DNA of 64,000 nucleotides from Enchytraeus crypticus (lineage: Eukaryota; Annelida; Clitellata; Enchytraeida; Enchytraeidae): contig CAJHZI010000815.1 of the NCBI GenBank assembly GCA_905160935.1, forward strand, positions 284,001-348,000, read 5' to 3'. Shown here in pieces: positions 11,081 through 22,742 of this stretch (its first letter is position 1; every line of letters starts with the position of its first letter). The notes under the pieces were generated by a model that saw only the letters and a list, made by a program, of their open reading frames with translations, was not told where the DNA came from and searched no databases. The translations under genes and the position numbers were made by a program.

Positions 11081-11840
11081 GAACTTCTATTTTGGACCCT
11101 TCTAGTAACTAGAGCATTACGTCTACCCAGTGTTAGTTATTTCATGTCTTATTACTGTAAACTTGTGACATTTTTAGAAGATAACAACATTAAACATCAA
11201 AATTGTAAAACTGTCAGCGTCGAAACTCTATGTAAACGGACGGGGTTTTATGCGCATGAATCATCCTGTGTACGGCGGTGGAGATTCATGAACTTAAAGC
11301 GGTAGAATATCGCATCTGTCCCTGGAACTTGTCTTAGGTGGTTTACAGAGCAGTAAAACCATCTACTTATATGTTCTTTCAGAAGGCACATTCATTCTCA
11401 ATGCCTCTCCAATTTCACATCACACTCATGGCCGCCTACAATATGAGCTAATATAAATTTTGAATGACAACATGTAAGTTACAGTTTTATAATTATGCTA
11501 ACTGAGAATCAGTTAAAATCTTTTGACAGGGTGCTTAACAGCTTATAATGCTTTTTGCTAGTGATCGAAGTAGTTTACAATCCTATGTTAGTAAATTATT
11601 CAGAGTACCAGATTATTGTGTTAGTGAGAGCAGCAATTATTTGATACTTAAACAGTAAACTCGTTAGGCTAAATAGAGTGTATTTATGTAGAAATATAGA
11701 AATTTAGTAATAATATAGAAAACCCTCCATTCTAGTGCCTTAACGTACTAATCATATAGGCTCTGCTAATGTTTCTTTAAATTGAAAACTAAGATTTGTT
11801 TTAAAAATAAATCAATTCGGGCTTAGCTAAGAGATAAAAA
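11081..11840. other. Upstream region of gene A, no further feature seen
   Basis: AT-rich. It would hold the promoter and 5' UTR of the mucin-like gene starting at 11841, but I see no convincing TATA box or other site at a defined position. Confidence 0.35.
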
Positions 11841-11910
11841 ATGCCTTCCAATTCTGTTTGTATGCTTTCGTCGATGATTTTCTACATCGCTGTTATATGC
11901 GCGGCAAGAG
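11841..11910 (+). CDS. Gene A exon 1: signal peptide
   Basis: ATG followed by 22 codons and one extra base. It encodes a hydrophobic signal sequence, and the donor GAG|GTAAGA is strong. The exon is too short for ordinary ORF detection. It was found because its phase and reading continue precisely into the mucin exon, giving ..ICAARA-HPVTT across the junction. Confidence 0.8.
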
Positions 11911-12140
11911 GTAAGACTGCCTAAAATATTCCAATTGACAATTTTAACTTTTAAGCCTAAATCATTTTATAAGCTTATTTGAGTTTAGTTTTTTCTGATT
12001 GGACAGGCCAAGTGGTGGATAGGTTTCTGACACGATCTTAATTTAAAATAATTAATAATCAAACATTTAAAGTATGGCTATATTCAGAAAGTCACATTAA
12101 CTTAAAAATACGGATGGAAAAATTTGAGTGGTACAATGCT

Positions 12141-12203
<63 letters not shown>

Positions 12204-15200
12204 AATGTATATGCCTATGCCTTGTAAGTAAGAAGTCGCAAGAAATGTAAAACAGTATAACAGTATAATTCCTTGACCAATATGCTCAGTCCAATAATGA
12301 TCGGAGGGTCCAGATTTAACTTTCGATGAATTCAATCGGAGATTAAGATGTCAGACATACGCACGACCAACAAATGTATCAAACCATTCGTTTAAAGTTA
12401 ATAGTAAGTGGCAGATAATATGCAGGATGAAAACTGTAACTGAAAGGGTAAACCAGAATTCGTCGAGCAGAATACTTATCTAGTCCTGATACATAGCAGA
12501 ATGATGAATTATTGCAGAATACAATGCAGAATTATTTATTATTTATTATGAAGAATTATTGCAGAAGTATAAGTTTATAAAACGCAATTTATCACGATAC
12601 CAGAAAACACAGACGCTTAAGAGATATAAGGTAGCATAGAAGTTTTGAATGTTATTATAATATTAGAATACGCTGAAGTTAAAGTAGCTACATAAGAAGC
12701 TGGTTTCAAAATAAGTTTTAGTATTAATTTAGAATTTAAGGTTTGAGCTAGGTTATAATGTTATGCTAGGGCATACCCACAGTTTTGGCCGTGTCACTTT
12801 AATACATTTCGGCCATACATTAAAAATTGAATGTCTCAATAGGGTAATGGTAACGTCATGAAGTTTAAAATGACAGATCCTGAGGTGAATTGAACTCTCG
12901 TGGGTTCGAATCCCAGCCGCGCGGATCTAAGAGTAAAATCTCGGATATTCACTGAACTGGTTATACGGAAGAAGGTTTAAAATACCTAACGGTTTAAACA
13001 TGTGGTATTAAAAGTTATAGATATCAACATAGTTCATCAATTCACTATAATGGGTGTTTACACGCCATGTGTTATAGTTACAGATAGGATGAATTTATAA
13101 TGTTAGAATAGAGTTTTAGGACTTATAATTGAGTTTAATTTAGTTTTAACGAGTTTGTATTGCAGAATAAAATCACATGTATACATTAATGAGACATAAA
13201 ATAGCAACGACAGGGTAAACCTTGGGCTTCATGCAGTCACTTACCAGGACCCTCAGAAGGAATTCTGTAAACTTGATCAGCGTTTATAACGCTTATAAGC
13301 AGTAAATAAGCAGTACTAATAAGTAAGAAGGCCTAAAATGATCATCATTTGACATAATAAACATAGTTCGAATGATTGCAAAAGCATATCAAAAATGAAA
13401 AAATCATGATTACTAAAATAAAATGAGAACATCATTGACAGTTCCATTTGCTAAAAACATCAACATACCGAGTAAATTTATTTCAAGCCATGAACTCAGA
13501 TAAACTTAGTTATAAACACATTGCTTCTCATTGTTTTCGAGTAAGACTAATTTGAAAACCAAAAAGTCGGATAAAACCTCCGAAGTTAAGCTACTCATAA
13601 CAGCACACTGGGTCAGGAAGCACAGATGCTTGTTTTAAGACCCATTTCCTCCTTCCTCTCCATTGTTATTAGTAATCGTTGTCTTTTGATGGCGCATCAA
13701 TTGCAGCCGGCGCGGATTTCATAATAACCTTCCATCATCCTGGGAATTTTTCCTTCCTAAGCTTTTACCAACACTCGGTCTTCCAAGATGGTCACCCACA
13801 AATTACTAACCGAGGTCGATGCAGCTTAACTTCGACAATTGACGCGCAACTAAACCAAGTGCGCTAATCCCGACGTCTAAGCTTAACTTAAAGCTTAACT
13901 TAAAGCTTAACTTTAGCTTAACTGAACTTAACTGAACTTAAGCTAAAACCTTTAGCTTAACTGAACTTAACTGAACTTAAGCTAAAAGATGTAAGTGACT
14001 TAGCAGATATGGTCATCTCAGATATGGAGTTTCATACCTTAGGTTGTGTCACAATGCTATGTAGTTGGTTCTTAATAGTATGATAGTAATTTTAATATTA
14101 TTATCATATAGTGGGTATCTAAAACATTCCTTCAAATCATTTTCGAGCGAATATCGTTTTGCTACGTAACTGGTATATAGGCTGCCGTTTTTGTTGATAT
14201 ATTTATTGTTTCTCTATTCTAAGCTAATTAAAGGTTATTAAAATATGTCAATACTGGTAGGTTGCTATTGTAATACTGTAATATTGTAGTAAGTTAAATT
14301 ACGCTGGCATTTCGAATTAAAATTTACTGTCAATGCAAGCTTACATATGTATAGTATAATACTCTAAACTACATAGCAAATATAATAATATCGTACTAAT
14401 ATTTCGTTCAGATAATTCAATGAACTCTTAATCAATGTATTTACTTATTTTATATTCTACTAACAGCTCATCCCGTCACCACTGTGCCTGCTACTAATAA
14501 ATCTATAATCCTCTCGACTTTGACGAGCATTCCCTCCGTTATATCTCACCAAGTGACCACACCCATACCTTCTGTAGCTTCGCCTACCCAGTCCACTGTG
14601 GTCACAAGATCTATCCCAGTGACCACACCTCCTCTCTCTACTAATCCGTCTACCAGAGACATGGTCGTTTCGTTACCGAATATCTCACTAACCTCAGGAG
14701 CTTTCAATTCAAATTCGACCAAGTCTACGAACAAATCAGCCATGGACACTTCAGTGTCTGATAATGACACATCTCTACCTAAATTAACTCACATTGATGC
14801 CGGCCTTGATCACTCAACAGCCAGTAATCTTTTTATTACTGATCAAACTCTGGTTAAAAGTGATGATAGCATTACTGTGGAAAATGCTACTAAACAATAC
14901 GATGTTGACCGTAGGGAAGACAGAACTGCAACTAGTACATCAATATCCAATGTCACTGCTATAAAATCCTATATTGACAATAAGACTGCAGACAAACCCC
15001 TCAATAGATCTACAGTTCACTCAACTAATGCGCACACAACTACTACTTATTTTACTGGTGTGCGCGCAACCGAGGCACATACAACTGATGTGCACCCAAC
15101 TGTTGCACATACAAGTGATGTGCACCCAACTGAGGCACATACAACTGATGTACACCTAACTGAGGCACATACAACTGATGTGCACCCAACTGCTGCTCAC

Positions 15201-18200
15201 GAAGTGTCTTCCACTCCTTCGACCAGCAGAATTTTTCCAAGTGAAACCACAACAACGTCTGGCACAAAAATCTCGCTAATGTCCACAACGACCGTTCTGA
15301 TTAACTCATCTCGTCAAGTGTTCACTATTAAAATGCTCAAATCAATCGATATCAATTCCTTGTTAAACGATGGATTCTTCGATATTGTAGTTTCTACGAA
15401 GCGTATCACAATATTTGTGAAAAATGTTTTCCTTAAAATGGCAATCTCAACTCATCTTACTCTACAGCTGAAGAAAGACGTTGAATATACTGGAATGTCT
15501 GCCCGAGCGACTGCAAGAGTACACCTGATCGCTTTTAACACATTGACACCTGTACAACTAAGTGTTGTCTCTACTTTTCATATCTATGCTTCAGTTAATG
15601 ACACTCTGACGAAGTACAGTCACAATTCTACAGTGACCATTCCGGTTATGCCACCCGACGACAATTTGCCAGTTAAAACATCACCAGGAATAAAGCTGGA
15701 CATAGATACTTATAATATATCTTCTGGAGCTAATGACACTTTTGAAAATAAAATGGATGTCATTACACCTAATTCTACTGGCGCGTTTGAGAAAGCAACT
15801 GATACCACTACTTCAGCCATTAATGACGCCACTGACAACGTCACTGACATCACTACTTCTTTAATTAATGACACCACTGAGAACATCACTGATACCACCA
15901 CGTCTGTCATTAATGACAACACTGACAACATCACTGACATCACTACTTCTGTCATTAATGACATCACATACAACGTCACCAATATCAGTACTTCTGTCAT
16001 TAATGACACCATTGACAACATCACTGATATCAGTACTTCTGTCATTAATGACACCATTGACAACATCACTGATATCACTACTTCTGTCATTAATGACAAC
16101 ACTGACAACATCTCTAATATCACTACTTCTGTCATTAATGACACCATTGACAACATCACTGATATCACTACTTCTGACATTAATGACACCACTGACAACA
16201 TCACTGATATCACTTCTGTCATTAATGGCAACACTGAGAACATCACTGATGCTCTCTCGACTGATATTCCTGGTCATACTCTAACACCCGGCTACTGGTC
16301 GAATGTTTCTGATAACCCCACTGATTCCCCTCTAACACCCAGTATTATCTCTACAAGAACTCATAGCATCACCTCTACAGTAACCCCTAGTGTCACCTCT
16401 AAACTAACTTCTACTAACACCTCTACTTTAACATCGAGTCACACTCCTCTGACGATCACTGACTCAACTGCGTCATTCACTGTGTTCACCACAGAGGGGA
16501 CAGAGGCAGCGGCGGTCAGGACTGGGTCAACACCACAGGATCTCTCTAACTCGTCTCCATCATTCACTGTGTCCACCACAGAGGTGACCAAGGCAGCCAG
16601 GACAGGGCTGACACAACAAGAGCTCACTAGCGTGTCTCGTCTCCTTGAAGAGCTGAACGCCACCAGAGTCATGTACTCCGAGGCCTTCAACCAACCGGTA
16701 AGTGGCTACATACATTCAGTTTACTGTGATAGTAATTTACTAATGTACATTTGAGGTGTAAGATTCGAGAAATTTGACAATATAATAAAAGCAAAGCCAA
16801 ATTTAACGTCAGATTCCTTCTCGAAACAGTGGCGGGAAGAGCACTGGATTTTAATCCTGCACCTACTTATCCGCTGTCGAATAAAACGCCAACAAGCCAT
16901 TGGCCTAGACTAAGCGAACTGAAATCTGCAGGTATATGTAAAGAAACGATTCTCTTTCTTCAGTGCACTGCCAAGTGGCAGGTTCAAGGTACATATTCAT
17001 ACTCAAAGTCTGTTTTCTCGCTCCATAAGAGCACACCTTAGATCAACAAATTAATCCCTTCACAAAGCCTATGCCTTATCCGTATCTTATGTAGCCTATA
17101 TCTTGGGAAAAGTTGGCTTCTGAGGTGGTTTCCCGTTGCCTTCCTCAGTTAGGTGGATCAATTACTATATAATCCTGGGGAAAATATTTCATGGTGAGAT
17201 GGGTCCCCTCTTGCCATCCTCAGCTCCTGCCTTTAGTCGCCTCTTACTTACACGCGGCAAATTGTTTGCGGCTGCCCTATTAAATAAATAACACGCATTG
17301 TAGTGAAATGATCAACTATGTTGATATCTATCACTTTCAATACCACATGTTTAAACCGTTATGCAATTTAAACCACTTTCCGTGTAACCAGTCTAGTGAA
17401 AGTCCGAGATTTTACTCTCAAATAAGCGCGGCCGGGATTCGAACCCACGAGGATTCAATTCACCTCAGGATCTGTCATTTAAAATTTCATGACGTTACCC
17501 CTACGCTATTAAGACATTCAATTATCTGCAGTGGTCCAACCACACCCGAGCATAACGCGAGGAAAGACAGTAACAAGAAAGTGACGGGGAAAGAAACGAT
17601 TAAAGCAATTCAAATAACTAATGGAAAAATTAAAGACAACATAATTACGAATGCCATAGTAACAGTTAACTACTATGTAGCTTTTAGCCATAGTTTGCAT
17701 ATTGCAAACTCCAATTTAAAATCTTTGTAACTGAATACAATCATTATAACGCAATTACATCGCATGCCTTAATGTAAATCCTATTTCAAATCCTAAAAGA
17801 AACTATTAGAATCTCGAGCTGAGATGCAGTTTATATTTATGTCTTCAAGATGCTAAATTCAAATCGTCTGGAGCCGGTGGCGATATCGGTAATATGCCCG
17901 ACTACACATCAGTATGTGCGGGGTTCAAATCCCAGGTTCACCCGTCACCGATATTAAATTCGAGAGATGAAACTGACTTTTACATCAGCTTTACAGCTTT
18001 TTTAGATGCCGCTGATATATGTTGAAAATTGATTTACTCAAATTGATCTAAACTCATCACCTAGAAAGCGTCACGCTCATTTACGTGTTTAGCCGCTGCA
18101 CCATCTCTCTCACTTCATTCTGCATCAGTAATGGAGAACTATCCATATAAGGGAGCGCTCACTAAAATACACTCATTCGACCTCATGATCTAATGGAAAC

Positions 18201-19373
18201 GTCGTCAAACCTTTATAAACGCATGGGTTTTAGTTATGAAAAAACATGATGTCATTTTACTCATTTTCAAATTCAAGTTCGTTACGATGGAAATGTCAAG
18301 CATAAGCATATTGGACTTAATTTAAATCTAGTATCATTATCAAGGTTGACATTATGTATAAAAGCGTATCATAATCATAAACTTACGTCAAGCCTAATAT
18401 CCTTTGGTATTATTTGAATAGAATTGTCTCTTTGAGGGAGGTATTAGACGATAGTATAGCTGACCTATATAGAGATGCCATTAAATTCCCATTTGTTAGA
18501 GAGTCTAATTGATCCAACATTCTCACTGATTTGCAGAATAATAATAATACTAATAATACTAATAATACTAATAATACTAATAATACTAATAATACTAATA
18601 ATACTAATAATACTAATAGTAGTAGTAGTAATAATAATAATAATAATAAATAATAATAATTATAGTAGTAATAATATTAAAAATAATAATAATAAAGGTT
18701 TAACCTCCGATTAAAGAATCACCAGTTTGACAAACTTGCCATGATAGCAACATGACTAATTAAAACATCGTAGAATAAAATTCCCTAAATGCGAGTAAAA
18801 CTAATCAAAATATTACCACAGTGAACTCATCGGATTAAGAACGTAAATTTTTAATAATAAGAATAATGAATATTTACCAAAAAATTATAAGCTTATTCAT
18901 TGTTAATTAGTGTACTGTCATTCTTACGGGTAGCTTTGGTATAGTATTTGCTCTGTTGACTCCTTAATAAGCAAATTAATTATAATTATTAACGGAATTA
19001 ATTACGCCCGATCGTATATATATGTATGGTATATACATAGGCCCAATATATATATACATGTATATATATATATATAATGTGTATATATATATGTATATGC
19101 TGTATGTATATACATATATACATGTATATATATACATACTTATACATATACATGTATATATATGTATATATATGCTGACATAAAAATGTATTCGTATATT
19201 TACAAATATATTTTTCTATCTAATTATATAAACATGTATAATGTGTAAATATATATATATCATATAGGCCTACATGTATAATTGTATATACATATACTTA
19301 TATATATAGGCCTACATGTATATATAGATTCTATAGCATATATGTATATATATGTGTATACTAAATATATAGA

Positions 19374-19435
<62 letters not shown>

Positions 19436-20604
19436 GTCCTCATTACAATAATGGGAGATAATAACTGATGATGGTGGGAAATGTGAGACTTAAATTTATA
19501 CTATTAATTTATTTTATTTTATTTAAATTTATAGGATTGACAAAGAAAGAAGGCCTTGGGTAATTGGAAATAATTTTTAACAAAGAGTCTAAAGAAAGAC
19601 ACAAATATAAAGATAGTGAAACTTTGATATGGACCACGCTATTATATGGCTGCAAATCATAGACCTTGTGGAAGGAATATATCAGGAAATTTGAAGCGTT
19701 AGAAATGTGGATATGGAGAAAAATGAAAAAGATTAGCTAGACTAAAAACGTGAAGAGGTTCTGGAGAGAGTTGGTACAGAGAGTTGGCAAATTCTTTACG
19801 AAATAGGAAGAAAAGATGGATAGGACATATTATATGGGTAGAAAGTTTATTTAAAAAGGCCACAGAAAGTAGCATGGAAGGAGAGACAGAAGCAAACTGA
19901 AGTTAGGAATGAGTGATTTAAAGATCCACTTGTATGTACTTGTTCAAGAAAACGGAAGACAGAGAAGAGTGGTGACATTATAGGTCATGGACCTGCCAGT
20001 AGGCAGTGCACTTAGAGTTAAGTGTTTCATACATGTGAAGGCTGGCATTTATTGTGCAATATGGACGGTTGTGTAATATACATGTTTATCTCGTGGCAAT
20101 TTCTGTTGAGAAGTTCCATTGTTTTTGTCTGCTTACAAAAGCTGAAGTCGAGTTTACCTTGCGTAGTTTTATACCTCCCCATTTTATCAGTGATGGGTAT
20201 GCCCGGAATTTGAATTCACCACATAGGCTCTTGATCCTCTGGCGGTTACATGACCGAACATGCCGCTGTGTCAGTCAGAGTCTAACACTATGCAGGCACA
20301 CCCCATAGAGTTAAATATTTCTTTAAAGATTATTTCTTCTGGTAAGCCAAGTTTAACTGAAGTTGCATGTATTTTATAACTTCTATGCTATTTCATAATA
20401 CAGATAGACATTAATCTTGGAATGATCTTTGAAACTACAAACTTGTATAGCAAGTCGCTAATCTGTTCACATAAAGCTCAGAAGCACTTCCCCTTGCTTA
20501 AGATAGAAATCTCTTCGTCTTGCTTCATATAGAGATCTAATCCTCTTACTTCAGATAGTGATCTATTCCTCTTACTTCAGATAGAGATCTAATCCTCTTA
20601 CTTC

Positions 20605-20643
<39 letters not shown>

Positions 20644-22711
20644 CATATTATAGTGAAATTATCAACTATGTTGATATCTATCACTTTTAGTACCACATGT
20701 TATATCCGTTAGGCAATTTTGTCCATTTTCCGTGTAGCCAGTCCAGTGAATGTCCGAGATGTTACTCTCAGATCAGCGCGGCTGGGATTCGAACCCACGA
20801 GAGTTCGATTCACCCCAGGGTCTGTCATTTAAAACTTCATGACGTTATCTACACCCTTAACCATTGCGCTATTGAGACATTCAATAGTATCAATATATTA
20901 GAGGCTCAGTGGGTAAATCTCTAATAAGCGCGTTAGGTAACGGTATGATGTTTTCTATGACGGATTTAACATATGGTATTAATAAATGTGATAGAAATCG
21001 ACACAGTTGATAATTTCACTATAATGCATGTTTACATAATTATCTTATCTGATATTACCAGCCGATCTCAAATTCTCTTAATTTCAATAACTATCTGTGT
21101 TCAGATAGAGATCTATTCCTCTTACTTCAGATAGATATCTATTCCTCTTACTTCAGATAGATATCTATTCCTCTTACTTCAGATAGAGATCTATTCCTCT
21201 TACTTCAGATAGAGATCTATTCCTCTTACTTCAGATAGAGATCTATTCCTCTTACTTCAGATAGAGATCTATTCCTCTTACTTCAGATAGAGATCTATTC
21301 CTCTTACTTCAGATAGAGATCTATTCCTCTTACTTCAGATAGAGATCTATTCCTCTTACTTCAGATAGAGATCTATTCCTCTTACTTCAGATAGAGATCT
21401 ATTCCTCTTACTTCAGATAGAGATCTATTCCTCTTACTTCAGATAGAGATCTATTCCTCTTACTTCAGATAGAGATCTATTCCTCTTACTTCAGATAGAG
21501 ATCTATTCCTCTTACTTCAGATAGAGATCTATTCCTCTTACTTCAGATAGAGATCTATTCCTCTTACTTCAGATAGAGATCTATTCCTCTTACTTCAGAT
21601 AGAGATCTATTCCTCTTACTTCAGATAGAGATCTATTCCTCTTACTTCAGATAGAGATCTATTCCTCTTACTTCAGATAGAGATCTATTCCTCTTACTTC
21701 AGATAGAGATCTATTCCTCTTACTTCAGATAGAGATCTATTCCTCTTACTTCAGATAGAGATCTATTCCTCTTACTTCAGATAGAGATCTAATCCTCTTA
21801 CTTCAGATAGAGATCTAATCCTCTTACTTCAGATAGAGATCTATTCCTCTTACTTCAGATAGAGATCTATTCCTCTTACTTCAGATAGAGATCTATTCCT
21901 CTTACTTCAGATAGAGATCTATTCCTCTTACTTCAGATAGAGATCTATTCCTCTTACTTCAGATAGAGATCTATTCCTCTTACTTCAGATAGAGATCTAT
22001 TCCTCTTACTTCAGATAGAGATCTATTCCTCTTACTTCAGATAGAGATCTATTCCTCTTACTTCAGATAGAGATCTATTCCTCTTACTTCAGATAGAGAT
22101 CTATTCCTCTTACTTCAGATAGAGATCTATTCCTCTTACTTCAGATAGAGATCTATTCCTCTTACTTCAGATAGAGATCTATTCCTCTTACTTCAGATAG
22201 AGATCTATTCCTCTTACTTCAGATAGAGATCTATTCCTCTTACTTCAGATAGAGATCTATTCCTCTTGCTTCAGATAGATATCTATTCCTCTTACTTCAG
22301 ATAGAGATATCTGTATGTCGTCTGCACTGTTCTCAGCTCTCAGCTGCTTAAGATCTCTTCCATTGTTGCTTCTTAATGCCTGTAGATTTGACATCCATCC
22401 CTTTTTTAGACATCCAACCATAAACTAATATTTAGTTTAGTACAAGGGCCTGAAAATCGACTTTTTATGCGCTTTATTCCGTCTTTGGATGGCTATTATA
22501 AAATTTCATTAGATTTACGAAATAGCCGACACTTTGCTTTTAGTATAAGTTTGCAATCACTAGAAATAATTGTTGATTACAGTAAATATTTGTAATTTTG
22601 CTATAATGTTTTAGAGCTTGAAGAGGTACCACAAGGGCCTAAATGAAATCGTAAAGTTTCAAAACACGGAGGTACTTATCCCTCTCTTCTTTTCTCTCTT
22701 TCTATTTCACT

Positions 22712-22742
<31 letters not shown>

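Noticed and set aside
15710-16284. Antisense and alternate-frame ORFs over gene A exon 2
   Set aside because: They exist because the 45-bp coding repeat lacks stops in several frames; the sense frame with signal peptide and splice sites is the real one.
17308-17730. 140-codon frame at a SINE
   Set aside because: The first half is the translated family-2 SINE (the same peptide appears at 20697, 40750 and 61845), so it is not a gene.
21098-22313. CRISPR-like array (regular 26-bp repeats)
   Set aside because: There are no spacers; units are directly adjacent. The genome is eukaryotic.
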